NCBI GenBank assembly: GCA_000435675.1
Contig: FR895148.1
Coordinates: 121,398 to 185,397 of the forward strand
Length of the DNA stretch: 64,000 nucleotides
Source: Eggerthella sp. CAG:298
GTDB taxonomy: Bacteria > Actinomycetota > Coriobacteriia > Coriobacteriales > Eggerthellaceae
Direction of reading: 5' to 3'
Both the position numbers and the translations under genes were made by a program. The stretch's first letter is position 1. The number at the start of each line of letters is the position of its first letter. Positions 28,081-37,675 of this stretch are shown piece after piece. Below the pieces are notes generated by a model. That model worked only from the letters and a program-made list of their open reading frames with translations. It made no database searches and was not told the origin of the DNA.

Positions 28081-28707
28081 ATGGATTCACTCTCCAAAAG
28101 ACAGCAGCAAATATACAATTTCATCGAGTCTTATATCGAGCAAAAAGGTTTTGGCCCTACCGTCCGTGAGATCTGCGAGGCGGTGAACCTCTCCTCCCCT
28201 TCCACGGTCCATGTGCACCTTAAAACGCTCGAGGATAAGGGCTACATCGTGCGTGATTCCTTGAAGTCACGTTCGATCGCACTCCCTCACAAAGAAGAGA
28301 CCCAAACCCACGGCTCTGCCGCCTACGAGAATTCGATCTCGCTTCCGGTGGTAGGCCGCGTTGCTGCTGGTGAACCCATCCTTGCTGAGCAGAATATCGA
28401 AAATACACTCACGCTTCCTACTGAATTGGTGGGCGATTCTGCCTCGTTCATCCTTTCCGTGCATGGGGATTCCATGATCGAAGCCGGCATCAACGATGGC
28501 GATTACGTGGTCGTCAAGGAGCAGCAAGTAGCTAACAATGGAGAGATCATCGTGGCGCTCATCGAAGACGGTGCAACTGTGAAGCGCTTCTACAAAGAAG
28601 CCGACCACATTCGTCTTCAGCCTGAGAACTCTTCTATGGAGCCCATCATCGTGCGTGATTGTGCGATCGTCGGCAAGGTTGTTGCGGTCATGCGCCGCGT
28701 GTATTAA
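28081..28707 (+). CDS. lexA: SOS repressor LexA
   Basis: LexA represses the SOS regulon and cleaves itself when RecA filaments form. The winged-helix DNA-binding domain (about 1-70) includes GFGPTVREICEAVNLSSPSTVHVHL. The cleavage site is Ala96-Gly97 in RVAAGEPI, and the Ser/Lys dyad is Ser131 (GDSMIEAG) and Lys168 (ATVKRF). The 208-residue length is usual. AGGAG lies seven bases before the ATG. Three operators upstream indicate strong self-regulation. It ends 12 bp from the convergent hflX stop. Confidence 0.98.
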   Translation: MDSLSKRQQQIYNFIESYIEQKGFGPTVREICEAVNLSSPSTVHVHLKTLEDKGYIVRDSLKSRSIALPHKEETQTHGSAAYENSISLPVVGRVAAGEPILAEQNIENTLTLPTELVGDSASFILSVHGDSMIEAGINDGDYVVVKEQQVANNGEIIVALIEDGATVKRFYKEADHIRLQPENSSMEPIIVRDCAIVGKVVAVMRRVY

Positions 28708-28719
28708 TACCAGTTCAGA

Positions 28720-30018
28720 CTACTCTTCGCCTATGCGATAGCTGCTGAACTGCGCAGAGAGCTCTGGAGAAACGCGCAAGCTCATACGAGTGCCTTCCTC
28801 GGTGTATTCTTCCGCAAGGATCGAGCAGCGCTTATGCGCAAGAGACACGAGCTCGCCTTTCGTAAAGGGGATCAATACCTCCATCAATACCTGATGCGCT
28901 TCAGCGGCAAGTCCGATGCGCTTGATGAGCTCATCGATGCCTTCACCCGTAAGTGTAGAGGTGAAGAGCGCATGAGGAAAGCGCATTCGATACGCGCTCA
29001 ATTGCTCTTCATCGAGCAAGTCGATCTTATTGAAAACCTCGATGCGCGATATCTCATCTGCATCGATCTGGGCAAGAACTTCATTTACCGTATCTATCTG
29101 CTCTTTGAAATTAGCATCTGATGCATCAACAACATGAAGGATGAGATCCGCTCCACTGATCTCATCGAGCGTTGATTTGAACGCCTCTACAAGCGTGGTA
29201 GGAAGCTTTTGAATGAATCCGACCGTATCGGTTAACGTAAGCTCGCGCCCGTCAGGGATCACCAGTTTTCGGGTGGTCGAATCGAGCGTTGCGAAGAGCT
29301 TGTCATAGCTCAAGACTTCTGCATCGGTGATCGTATTCAATAAGCTCGATTTTCCTGCATTGGTATAGCCAGCCAAGGCAACCTTGAAGATCCCTGAATG
29401 ATAACGCTGTTTGCGTTGCAAGGTACGCGTTTTAGAGATATCAGCAAGCTCTCGCTTGATCGAGGTGATGCGCTTACGCACCATGCGACGATCGACCTCA
29501 AGCTGGCTTTCGCCCTCACCGAAACGCGATCCAACGCCACCGCCCATTCGGTTCGACGCTAGATGCGCCCACATGCCGCGCAAACGCGGTAGCAGGTATT
29601 CGTTTTGAGCAAGTCGTACCTGAAGGCGCCCTTCCCTACTGGTGGCATGAAGAGCGAAGATGTCTAAGATGAGCGCGGTGCGGTCGATGATCTTAATATC
29701 CTTGCCCACTTGCTTCTCTAGATTGGATTGTTGTGAAGGAGTGAGTTCGTCGTCGAAGATGACCAGATCAGCCGCATAGGATCGGCACAGCTGCGCTACC
29801 TCATCAACCTTTCCTGACCCGATGAAGGTGCGAGGATTAGGAGATTCAAGGCGTTGGAACGTTGTTGCTACTACCTCTGCTCCCGCCGTTTGTGCGAGTC
29901 GCTCCAATTCTGCAAGTGAAGACTCGGTTGGCCATTGTTGGTTAGGACGTTTGACGCCTACCAACACGGCTCGTTCCGCATAGTCTTGAGGGATTTTTTT
30001 CACATGAAGCTTTGCCAA
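28720..30018 (-). CDS. hflX: ribosome-associated GTPase HflX
   Basis: HflX binds the 50S subunit and splits stalled ribosomes under stress. The N-terminal HflX domain (about 10-195) includes FIGSGKVDE and FDDELTPSQQSNLE. The Gly-rich linker GGGVGSRFGEGE leads into the GTPase domain with G1 GYTNAGKSS (about 214-222), G3 DTVGF, and G4 NKIDL. The start appears to be TTG with AAGGAG 12 bases upstream, a wide spacing; a GTG five codons later is the alternative. It lies downstream of miaA with 38 bp between and is probably cotranscribed with miaB-miaA, like the classical miaA-hfq-hflX association. Confidence 0.93.
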   Translation of the reverse strand: MAKLHVKKIPQDYAERAVLVGVKRPNQQWPTESSLAELERLAQTAGAEVVATTFQRLESPNPRTFIGSGKVDEVAQLCRSYAADLVIFDDELTPSQQSNLEKQVGKDIKIIDRTALILDIFALHATSREGRLQVRLAQNEYLLPRLRGMWAHLASNRMGGGVGSRFGEGESQLEVDRRMVRKRITSIKRELADISKTRTLQRKQRYHSGIFKVALAGYTNAGKSSLLNTITDAEVLSYDKLFATLDSTTRKLVIPDGRELTLTDTVGFIQKLPTTLVEAFKSTLDEISGADLILHVVDASDANFKEQIDTVNEVLAQIDADEISRIEVFNKIDLLDEEQLSAYRMRFPHALFTSTLTGEGIDELIKRIGLAAEAHQVLMEVLIPFTKGELVSLAHKRCSILAEEYTEEGTRMSLRVSPELSAQFSSYRIGEE

Positions 30019-30056
30019 AGCAGATGGAGTCTCCTTAGTTGGTCTTGCATTATATT

Positions 30057-31067
30057 CTATCGTACGAGCGACTTTGAAGACTCTTGCCGGTAGCGTTCAC
30101 AGATGATCGCGGTCATCTGCTCTACGGAAAGATCGTCTGCGTTAAGAGGGATCAAGCGCCCGTCGCGCCTGAACCACGAGCGCTGCCGCTTAGCATAGCG
30201 TCTTGTAGCGGTTTTGATCTGGCGAAATGCCTCATCAAGTGTGATCTCACCCTTTTCATAGGCGATGATCTCCTTATACCCGATTGCCTTAGGGGCCGTG
30301 AGCGCTTCCTCGAAACCGCGAGCCATGAGTGCCTCAACCTCTTCAACGAGCCCCTCTTCGCGCATCATATCTACACGAGCATTGATGCGCTCAGCAAGGA
30401 TGAATGGGTCAACCTCAAGGAAGAATCGTATGGAAGGTACTGCTTCAGGGAGTGATCTGATGTTCTTCACCTGATCAGCATAAGAAACGCCTTCTTCATG
30501 CATCTCAAGCGCACGGATCACGCGTTTGAAGTTATTCGGGTGGATGAGCTTGGCTGCAGCAGGGTCCTTTTCGTTGAGCAGGTTCCACAAGGCTTCATTT
30601 CCCTGTTGAGCCTGAAGAGCTTCATAGTGGGCGCGCAGCGGATTATCATCTTGCTCGCCTTCAGGAAAACGCATGTCCTCGAGTGCAGCCTGGACATAGA
30701 ACCCTGTACCGCCTGAAAGGATAGGAACCTTATTGCGCGTGGCAATATCCCTGAATGCTGCGCGCGCTTGTTCTTGAAATAGCTGCGCCGAATAGGACTG
30801 ACCCGGATCGACGATGTCGAGCAGGTGGTGCTTTACGAGGCGCTCTTCGGGCTTTAGTTTTGCGGTGCCGATATCCATGAAGCGATAGATCTGCATGGAA
30901 TCTGCGCTCACCACTTCCCCATCGAGCTCAAGCGCCACCGACTGAGCAAGCGCTGACTTGCCTGATGCCGTGGGACCGACGATCGAAACAACGAGCGCAT
31001 CGTTTATGATTCCCGCTTGAGATTCAGAAGAAGCGCTGTTGAGGGGATGCTGCAGAGAATGAGCCAT
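30057..31067 (-). CDS. miaA: tRNA dimethylallyltransferase
   Basis: MiaA adds the isopentenyl group to A37 of tRNAs reading U-starting codons, the substrate for MiaB. P-loop GPTASGKS (31-38), GEVVSADSMQIYRFMDIGTAK and HHLLDIVDP are family marks; FYVQAALED and YAKRQRSWFRRD close the sequence. The first 25 residues are an unconserved extension, and with 336 residues the protein is slightly long. The ATG follows the miaB stop by 3 bp, so the two successive enzymes of ms2i6A37 synthesis are translationally coupled. Confidence 0.96.
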   Translation of the reverse strand: MAHSLQHPLNSASSESQAGIINDALVVSIVGPTASGKSALAQSVALELDGEVVSADSMQIYRFMDIGTAKLKPEERLVKHHLLDIVDPGQSYSAQLFQEQARAAFRDIATRNKVPILSGGTGFYVQAALEDMRFPEGEQDDNPLRAHYEALQAQQGNEALWNLLNEKDPAAAKLIHPNNFKRVIRALEMHEEGVSYADQVKNIRSLPEAVPSIRFFLEVDPFILAERINARVDMMREEGLVEEVEALMARGFEEALTAPKAIGYKEIIAYEKGEITLDEAFRQIKTATRRYAKRQRSWFRRDGRLIPLNADDLSVEQMTAIICERYRQESSKSLVR

Positions 31068-31070
31068 AGC

Positions 31071-32432
31071 TTAAACAAGATGACCTTTGAGATACCAGGT
31101 TCGAGCTTCATCGATCTTCACCGGCACGATCGTGCCCAAAAGCTGTTCGAGCGTGACCCCCGAAGGAAGCGGGGCGTGAACCGTCTGATTCTTAGGGCTC
31201 TTTCCGGCAAGAATGGATGGATCGCGTTTTGAAGTGCCTTCGATCAAGACAGGAACGGTAGCTCCAAGATCTGCCTGATTGGCACTAAAGGCACCCTGTT
31301 GTACGAGCTCAACTAACCGATCGAAACGACCTTGGATCTCTTCATGCGTAGAGGTTGGTGCAAGCTCAGCTGCAGGTGTCCCTTCACGCGGAGAATAGAG
31401 GAAGGTGAATACCTGGTGATAGCCAACCTGTTCGATGAGGCTATAGGTATCAAGGAAATCTTGCTCAGTCTCCCCCGGGAATCCAACGATGACATCAGTG
31501 GAGAGCGCGATATCAGGGCGCGCAAGTCGCAATTTGTCGATGAGCTCAAGATAGCGCTCGCGCGTGTAGCGGCGATTCATCTCATGAAGGATCGCGTTGG
31601 ATCCTGATTGAACCGGGAGATGCAGCGCAGGCATGAGATTGGGAAGCTCGCCGAACAGGGCGATCACTTCATCGGTCAGATCTTTCGGATGCGACGTAGC
31701 GAAACGCAAACGCTCGATACCGGTATCTGAAACGCGTTTGAGGAGTTCGCTGAATTGTGATGAGCCATAAAGATCGCGCCCATAAGAATTCACATTCTGC
31801 CCCAGCAGCGTGATCTCCTTCACGCCTTCCCTGACGAGCGAACGCGCTTCAGCGATGATGTCTTCGACCGTACGGGATTTCTCACGTCCGCGCACATAAG
31901 GAACGATGCAATAGGTGCAGAAATTATTGCACCCAATGGAGATCGGAAGCCATGCTGACCAGGGAACCTCGCGGCTCGTGGGCAAGCAGGTAGGAAATTC
32001 ATCAGCAGCGTCGAGTACTTCAACAGCAGCGGTATGGCCAGCGATCGCTTGCTTGAGAAGCGATGGAACGCTCGAGAGGTTGAAGGTGCCGAATACGGCG
32101 CTCACGTGGGGCAGCTCCTCGATCAGGTGCTCACCCTCATGCTGCCCAATACAACCCCCTATGCAAACGATGCGCTCTTCGAGATCGGAATGAGCAGGAA
32201 GCTCTATGTTCTTAAGAGAAGCGACTTGACCTTTGAGGCGCGTTTCTGCTGCTGCACGCACACAGCAGGTCATATAAACGACGATCTCGGATTCTTCGAT
32301 CGAATCGACACGGCGTGCACCCGCGTCTTCGAGCATACCAACGATGCGTTCTGAATCGTGCTTGTTCATCTGACACCCGAAAGTAATCACATGAAACGTG
32401 CGGTTTTGGAGCGAGGATGGAACAGGAGTCAT
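31071..32432 (-). CDS. miaB: tRNA-2-methylthio-N6-dimethylallyladenosine synthase
   Basis: MiaB is a radical-SAM methylthiotransferase acting on i6A37 of tRNA. The N-terminal MTTase domain starts with TFGCQMNKHDSE (first cluster Cys at 20). The radical SAM cysteines are in CNNFCTYCIVPY (about 168, 172, 175). The C-terminal TRAM domain ends the protein. The ATG at 32432 has AGGAAAGG before it and begins 19 bp after the spoVS stop; a longer frame would run into spoVS. The 453-residue length is typical. Confidence 0.96.
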   Translation of the reverse strand: MTPVPSSLQNRTFHVITFGCQMNKHDSERIVGMLEDAGARRVDSIEESEIVVYMTCCVRAAAETRLKGQVASLKNIELPAHSDLEERIVCIGGCIGQHEGEHLIEELPHVSAVFGTFNLSSVPSLLKQAIAGHTAAVEVLDAADEFPTCLPTSREVPWSAWLPISIGCNNFCTYCIVPYVRGREKSRTVEDIIAEARSLVREGVKEITLLGQNVNSYGRDLYGSSQFSELLKRVSDTGIERLRFATSHPKDLTDEVIALFGELPNLMPALHLPVQSGSNAILHEMNRRYTRERYLELIDKLRLARPDIALSTDVIVGFPGETEQDFLDTYSLIEQVGYHQVFTFLYSPREGTPAAELAPTSTHEEIQGRFDRLVELVQQGAFSANQADLGATVPVLIEGTSKRDPSILAGKSPKNQTVHAPLPSGVTLEQLLGTIVPVKIDEARTWYLKGHLV

Positions 32433-32451
32433 GAAGACCTTTCCTGTGGGT

Positions 32452-32757
32452 TTAGCGAGGAACAACGCTGAATCTGATCGCTGTGCGATACTCGCCATCG
32501 ATCACGATGTCGGCGAAAGAAGGGATGCAAACGATATCGATGCCAACAGGAGAAAGGAAGCCACGAGAGATCGCGATAGCTTTCACGGCCTGATTGACCG
32601 CCCCTGCACCAACCGATTGGATCTCTACGGGAACACCATCTTTGATCATGCCGGCTACAGCACCTGCAACAGATGCAGGAGATGATTTCGAAGAAACCTT
32701 TAGACAATGGATCTCGGATGATTGTGGAGCTGTCTCTTGTGAATTCGATTGAGGCAT
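32452..32757 (-). CDS. spoVS: stage V sporulation protein S-like (SpoVS)
   Basis: SpoVS is a small Alba-like protein needed for normal sporulation in Bacillus, also found in non-sporulating bacteria where its role is unclear. The conserved core starts at LKVSSKSSPASVAGAVAG and continues with SVGAGAVNQAVKAIAISRGFLSP. At 101 residues it is some 15 longer than Bacillus SpoVS, owing to a polar N-terminus. It lies directly upstream of miaB with 19 bp between. A weak TATAAA (32797-32802, minus strand) could be its -10. Confidence 0.94.
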   Translation of the reverse strand: MPQSNSQETAPQSSEIHCLKVSSKSSPASVAGAVAGMIKDGVPVEIQSVGAGAVNQAVKAIAISRGFLSPVGIDIVCIPSFADIVIDGEYRTAIRFSVVPR

Positions 32758-32876
32758 CGGTCGATCTTTCCAAGTTTGTAGTGCATCTAAACTGCTTTTA
32801 TAGTGTGTGTTTATGATATTTTACCGATTCATAGATAATTACGCAATCCTCGGCAAATTCAGGATGCGAAACAGGG

Positions 32877-33992
32877 TTAATGCTCGGTCTCGTACGGAAT
32901 GGTGATGGTGACCTTATCTGAGCCGGTGCGAATCTTCACATCATCGGAACGCTTGAGATAATAATGCTCCGCTAAGGCATCGAAAGCCTGCTCAAGCGCT
33001 TTCTCAAACGTCTCATAGTCCTCTGGTGAAAGCTTGAGCTTGCGCTGTTCAGCATAAAGGCTCTTAGATGAACCATTCTCAGCCGCAGAATCTTGAGATT
33101 CAGAGGGTTTCGCGCTCTGCTCTCCTTCAAAGGATAATTGCTCGATAAAGGGCTTGAGCGGAGCTATCTGATCGTCGAGGATGCGCCTGGCGCTACGCGA
33201 GGAAAGAGGCAATCCGATCTCGGCCGCGCGTTCGCTGAAGGTATCAGGATCGAAGATGTACTTCAAATAGTTGAGCACGGTTTCTCGCTCAGGATAAAGG
33301 TTCTTCGAACTAGACCCATCTTCGATCTCCTGCGTTGCCGGTTCGTAATGAGAAAGGGTCGCGGCGATCTCCACCGGGCTTCCAAGGAAGATATCAAGGC
33401 TTCCTTGAGAATCGAGAGCGAATTCCATCACGATGCGCGCGATATTGCGCGGACCACGCATGATCTGCTCTCCCCGCTCATTGATATGAATATAAGGAAG
33501 CGAAGATTGGTCGATGCGTTCAGACAGATGAGCCGTGAGCGCATGAAGCCCGAGAGAGGTGCCTGCATCACGCTCAGAGAAGAGCACGGAAGCTTCATCG
33601 ACGTTTTCCTTGATAGAATAAAGCGCCATACCACGGCCGTGCACACCCCAGCGATCCTCGTGGAAGGTGTCGAGCTTCGAGGTGACAAAAGGCTCGAAAA
33701 CCGTGGCATGCAAATGCTCTGGAATGCCTGATCCATCATCAAGGACCGTAAGATAGCGACACCCCTGCTCTTTCCAGCTTGCGATGAAGATGGCGCTTGC
33801 ATGCGCATCACGCGAATTGCGGAGCAACTCGAGCACTACGTCCTCAAAACAGGTGATGTCCTGTTTAGCCTGACGTCGTTGCGCTTCTTTGGCGCGTAAA
33901 CGAACGAAGCCATCCCCGAGATTCTCTTGAACCCGGAGATAGCTTTCGCCCGTGATATCTTCTATGAATGATGAAAGGTCATCGGTGCTCAT
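32877..33992 (-). CDS. orphan GHKL-type ATP-binding protein
   Basis: A histidine-kinase-like ATPase fold is visible: N box ELLRNSRDAHA (about 53-63), G1 DDGSGIP (about 82-88), F box FEPFVTSK, and G2 GVHGRGMALYSIKE (about 119-132). There is no dimerisation/phosphoacceptor domain, no membrane segment and no sensor domain, so it is not an ordinary sensor kinase. The C-terminal half (about 180-371) has no recognised motif, and carries a Ser/Glu-rich stretch (about 300-325). It lies between rny and spoVS on the same strand, 30 bp after rny. Possibilities include a SpoIIAB-like switch protein or a conformational ATPase of the MutL/Hsp90 class; function is unknown. Confidence 0.75.
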   Translation of the reverse strand: MSTDDLSSFIEDITGESYLRVQENLGDGFVRLRAKEAQRRQAKQDITCFEDVVLELLRNSRDAHASAIFIASWKEQGCRYLTVLDDGSGIPEHLHATVFEPFVTSKLDTFHEDRWGVHGRGMALYSIKENVDEASVLFSERDAGTSLGLHALTAHLSERIDQSSLPYIHINERGEQIMRGPRNIARIVMEFALDSQGSLDIFLGSPVEIAATLSHYEPATQEIEDGSSSKNLYPERETVLNYLKYIFDPDTFSERAAEIGLPLSSRSARRILDDQIAPLKPFIEQLSFEGEQSAKPSESQDSAAENGSSKSLYAEQRKLKLSPEDYETFEKALEQAFDALAEHYYLKRSDDVKIRTGSDKVTITIPYETEH

Positions 33993-34022
33993 GGTTACTA
34001 CCGAAAGCGCTCTGCAAAAGCT

Positions 34023-35558
34023 TCACTTAGCAAAATCGACCGCACGTGTTTCGCGGATGACGACCACCTTGACCTGTCCAGGATATTTGGTTTCGCTCTG
34101 GATCTGCGCAGCGATGTCGTGAGCAAGGACCGTAGCACGCGCTTCATCGACCTTATCGGGCGTTACGATCACACGCACCTCGCGGCCTGCCTGGATCGCA
34201 TGAGTCTGCTCAACACCATCATAGGAATTTGCGATCTCTTCGAGCTTCTCAAGGCGCTTGATGTAGGGTTCAAGGTTCTCCTTGCGCGCGCCTGGGCGTG
34301 CAGCTGAGACCGCGTCTGCTGCCTGCACAAGCACATCGATGACGCTAGTGGGCTCGATATCGTTGTGGTGCGCCTCGATCGCATGAACGATGGTGGCATC
34401 TTCACCATAACGGCGAGCAAGATCAGCGCCGATGACCGCATGAGAGCCCTCGACCTCATGATCGATCGCTTTGCCAAGATCGTGAAGAAGACCCGCACGA
34501 CGAGCAGGAACCGGATCGAGACCAAGCTCTGATGCCATGATGCCGCAGAGATAGGCAACTTCAAGAGAGTGCGTGAGCACGTTCTGCCCATACGAGGTGC
34601 GGTAACGCAAACGACCGAGCGTCTTTTCTAGCTCGGGATGAAGGTCATGGATGCCGGTATCGAAGGTTGCCTGAGCAGCAGCTTCCTTGATCTGTTGATA
34701 GACGTACTTCTTAGCTTTGTTGTACATCTCTTCGATACGAGCGGGATGGATGCGCCCATCGGCGATGAGGTTCTGCATCGTAACGCTTGCGATCTCGCGG
34801 CGCACCGGATCGTGCGAGGAAACAGTAACGCACTCAGGGGTATCGTCGATGATGAGATTCGTTCCCGTGATCTGCTCGAAAGAACGGATGTTGCGTCCTT
34901 CACGACCGATGATGCGGCCCTTCAGGTCGTCTGAGGGGATATGGATCGTGGAGACGGTGATCTGCGTGGTGTAGTCTGCGGCGATGCGTTGGATCGCAAG
35001 ACTCAAGATCTCACGCGCTTTCTTATCAGCTTCAGCACGCGTGCGCATTTCTGCATCACGGATGATGGTGGCAGATTCGTGAACCACCTCATCTTTCAAG
35101 CCATCGAGAAGCTGAACCTTCGCTTCATCGCTCGTAAGACCAGCGATCTGCTCCAAACGCGCATTGATCTTCTTCTGTGAAACGTTCAGATCGTGCTGGC
35201 GCTTATCAAGCTGACCCTGCAACGAAGAGATCTGATGTTCGCGCTTATCGATGAACTCGCTGCGCTTATCAAGATTCTCTTCGCGTTGAATGAGACGATT
35301 TTCCGTAGAGCGGATCTCTTTCATGCGCTCTTTGCTTTCGTTCTCCACATCTTGCTTGATCTTGAGTGCTTCATCCTTTGCTTCGACGAGCGCTTCGCGG
35401 CGCATGTTTTCCGCTTCTCGCTGTGCATCGGAGACGATCGCTTGTGCTTCTTTTGCGGCAGCCTTGGAGCGACCTTTCTGAACCTTGAGCATCAAGAAAT
35501 AACCGATGAGGAAGCCAACGATGATCGCAATTGCGGCTATGATGATAACCTCAAACAC
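34023..35558 (-). CDS. rny: ribonuclease Y
   Basis: RNase Y is the membrane-anchored endoribonuclease that starts mRNA decay in many Gram-positives. One N-terminal membrane segment (residues 2-23) is followed by a long coiled coil (about 30-190), a KH domain with [15 protein letters not shown] (about 212-226) and an HD domain with [10 protein letters not shown] (about 358). The 511-residue length is standard. The start is GTG with AAGGAAG six bases upstream. A terminator lies about 50 bp upstream, isolating it from recX; the GHKL gene follows it. Confidence 0.96.
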   Translation of the reverse strand: MFEVIIIAAIAIIVGFLIGYFLMLKVQKGRSKAAAKEAQAIVSDAQREAENMRREALVEAKDEALKIKQDVENESKERMKEIRSTENRLIQREENLDKRSEFIDKREHQISSLQGQLDKRQHDLNVSQKKINARLEQIAGLTSDEAKVQLLDGLKDEVVHESATIIRDAEMRTRAEADKKAREILSLAIQRIAADYTTQITVSTIHIPSDDLKGRIIGREGRNIRSFEQITGTNLIIDDTPECVTVSSHDPVRREIASVTMQNLIADGRIHPARIEEMYNKAKKYVYQQIKEAAAQATFDTGIHDLHPELEKTLGRLRYRTSYGQNVLTHSLEVAYLCGIMASELGLDPVPARRAGLLHDLGKAIDHEVEGSHAVIGADLARRYGEDATIVHAIEAHHNDIEPTSVIDVLVQAADAVSAARPGARKENLEPYIKRLEKLEEIANSYDGVEQTHAIQAGREVRVIVTPDKVDEARATVLAHDIAAQIQSETKYPGQVKVVVIRETRAVDFAK

Positions 35559-35603
35559 AATTCTTCCTTCCTATTTTCCTGGTATAAACTGGTGTTTTGG
35601 CAA

Positions 35604-35628
35604 TAAAAAAGCCTAGTAACAACCAGGC
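35604..35628 (-). terminator. Rho-independent terminator after recX
   Basis: On the minus strand GCCTGG-N6-CTAGGC forms a six-pair stem (one G-U) followed by TTTTTT. It lies between the recX stop and the rny start, so it ends the recA-recX transcript. Confidence 0.75.
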
Positions 35629-35788
35629 ATGAGTACGCGCAAACACTTTGCGTATAGTGAAAGATATTTTCTGTTATATACAAAGCGTCTTGATGACGCG
35701 AAAACTCAAGCTAAGAAAATGATAAAGGATAGGGCGCGTTTTGCCTAGCAGAAGAGCGCCCAAAGAGCGAGAACTCACGCAAAATGCA

Positions 35789-36379
35789 TTACTGCTCTTC
35801 CCGCTCTGCCATCCAAGTCTTGACCGCACTGCTTGCCACGCTTGACGAGAATCCATTGCGAATGAGCTCCGCGTAGGCCGCTTGCTTCTTGTTTTTCGCA
35901 CGCGGTGGCTTACGCTCGAGCAGACGAATCGCGTTGTCGAGCTGGCTTCCCTGCTCTTCGAGAAAAACATCAGGAAAACCAGGGATGGCATAGGCATCGA
36001 TCTGATGGCCTTTCAGGTCACGCACGATGCCATTGATCCCTTTCGAAGCACGCAAGCGCATGCGAATGAAGCCTTCAGCGAAACGCGCATCGTCCAAATA
36101 GCCACAGCGCAGAGCGCGCTCGAGCGATTCAGCGATCGCGCGCTCGGTATAATGATCGCGCTGGAGACGAGAACGGGTTTCGGTGACTGAACGATCACGT
36201 ACCGCAAGCAAGCGCTCGATCTTCCCAAAAGCAGCATTCGCATTGTCGTTGTATTCATCGCGTGCTTCATTTACATGCGGCGAGCGCGCAGGAACGGTAC
36301 CATCGCTAGCGCTCGATGGCAATGAGGGCTCCTGCTCGCGTAAAAGGTTCTTTTGGATGTAATCCTTATCGATGAGCAT
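35789..36379 (-). CDS. recX: regulatory protein RecX
   Basis: RecX blocks RecA filament growth. The protein shows the three-helix repeats typical of the family: the first around LLAVRDRSVTETRSRLQRDHY, then ALRCGYLDDARFAEGFIRMR, and a last one before WMAERE. The first 50 residues are polar and unconserved. At 196 residues it is in the family range. Its ATG lies 21 bp after the recA stop on the same strand, so it should be coinduced with recA from the LexA-controlled promoter. Confidence 0.93.
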   Translation of the reverse strand: MLIDKDYIQKNLLREQEPSLPSSASDGTVPARSPHVNEARDEYNDNANAAFGKIERLLAVRDRSVTETRSRLQRDHYTERAIAESLERALRCGYLDDARFAEGFIRMRLRASKGINGIVRDLKGHQIDAYAIPGFPDVFLEEQGSQLDNAIRLLERKPPRAKNKKQAAYAELIRNGFSSSVASSAVKTWMAEREEQ

Positions 36380-36400
36380 ACGTCTGCCTTAGGTGCACGT

Positions 36401-37450
36401 TTATTCGCTCTGAGCCTGCTGCGCTGAAGCGGCCTCAGGCGCTGCTTCAGCGCAATCGATCGCAGGAAGATCGAAATGTTGACGAACCTTGTTTTCGATT
36501 TCGTTGCGAAGATCGGGGTTTTCTTGCAGCGTGCGTTTAGCCGCATCGCGCCCTTGACCGAGACGCTCTTCACCATAGTTGAACCAGGAACCGCTCTTAT
36601 TCACGATGCCAGCTTCCACGCCCATATCGAGCACGCAGCCTTCTTTTGAAATGCCTTCACCATACATGAGGTCGAATTCTGCTTGACGGAAAGGTGGTGC
36701 GACCTTGTTCTTGACGATCTTCGCACGTACGCGATTACCGATGAATTCACCATCTTTCTTCATGGATTCGATGCGGCGGATATCGATGCGTACGGAAGAG
36801 TAGAACTTGAGCGCACGGCCACCCGTAGTGGTTTCGGGGCTTCCGAACATGACACCGATCTTCTCGCGTAACTGGTTGATGAAGATGCAGGTGGTATTAG
36901 ATTTAGAAAGAGAACCCGTGAGCTTGCGCAGCGCTTGGCTCATAAGACGTGCTTGCAGACCGACCGTGGCATCACCCATTTCGCCCTCGATCTCGGCACG
37001 TGGCACCAAAGCTGCGACCGAGTCGATGACCACGCAATCGATCGTGCCGCTGCGAACGAGCAAGTCGCAGATCTCGAGCGCCTGCTCGCCAGTATCGGGT
37101 TGCGAGATGAGCAGCTCATCGACATCGACACCAAGGCGCGCTGCATAGACAGGATCGAGCGCATGTTCGGCATCGATGAAGGCAACGATGCCTCCCGCTG
37201 CTTGCGCTTCAGCGATGATATGAAGTGCGACCGTGGTCTTACCGCTTGATTCGGGGCCATAGATCTCAACGATCCTGCCACGGGGCACTCCACCAATGCC
37301 AAGGGCGACATCGAGTGGCAGTGCTCCTGTGGGGATAGCCTCAACATTGAGGGCCGTGCTTTCACCAAGGCGCATGATCGCACCTTTGCCGAACTTCTTC
37401 TCGATCTCGTCAGTAGTGATTTTAAGCGTGGATTCTTTATCCTTGATCAT
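36401..37450 (-). CDS. recA: recombinase RecA
   Basis: RecA forms filaments on single-stranded DNA, drives strand exchange and triggers LexA cleavage. Walker [10 protein letters not shown] is at about 65-73, the MAW-type region IDAEHALDP, Walker [12 protein letters not shown] and the C-terminal KxGSWFNYG segment are all intact. A short acidic Glu/Ala-rich tail ends the protein. The 349-residue length is usual. AAGGAGA precedes the ATG by four bases. A perfect LexA operator sits in its promoter. Confidence 0.98.
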   Translation of the reverse strand: MIKDKESTLKITTDEIEKKFGKGAIMRLGESTALNVEAIPTGALPLDVALGIGGVPRGRIVEIYGPESSGKTTVALHIIAEAQAAGGIVAFIDAEHALDPVYAARLGVDVDELLISQPDTGEQALEICDLLVRSGTIDCVVIDSVAALVPRAEIEGEMGDATVGLQARLMSQALRKLTGSLSKSNTTCIFINQLREKIGVMFGSPETTTGGRALKFYSSVRIDIRRIESMKKDGEFIGNRVRAKIVKNKVAPPFRQAEFDLMYGEGISKEGCVLDMGVEAGIVNKSGSWFNYGEERLGQGRDAAKRTLQENPDLRNEIENKVRQHFDLPAIDCAEAAPEAASAQQAQSE

Positions 37451-37485
37451 TGGTTCTCCTTATCAGAACACGAAGTGATACTTAC

Positions 37486-37514
37486 AAGATAACCGAACAC
37501 CTGTTCGATTTCAA
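37486..37514 (-). promoter_or_regulatory. recA promoter
   Basis: On the minus strand TTGAAA (37509-37514), exactly 17 bp, and TATCTT (37486-37491) form a sigma-A promoter about 36 bp before the recA ATG. The LexA box occupies the spacer. Confidence 0.7.
37494..37507. promoter_or_regulatory. LexA box of recA
   Basis: CGAACACCTGTTCG is a perfect CGAAC-N4-GTTCG operator of the Gram-positive/actinobacterial type. It fits inside the 17-bp spacer between -35 and -10, so LexA would exclude RNA polymerase directly. Confidence 0.92.
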
Positions 37515-37675
37515 TATCTCTATCTGAAATAATAGAAAGGAAACCTTATATTTTTTTGAACTTTATTTGATGTTTATTTTCGAGCGAACTCACGTAAAAC
37601 TCAAATTTGTTCGAACTTTGACGAAGTGACCACTATTCGGCGAACGAGCAACGAGTCCTTCATCCAATGAACGCC

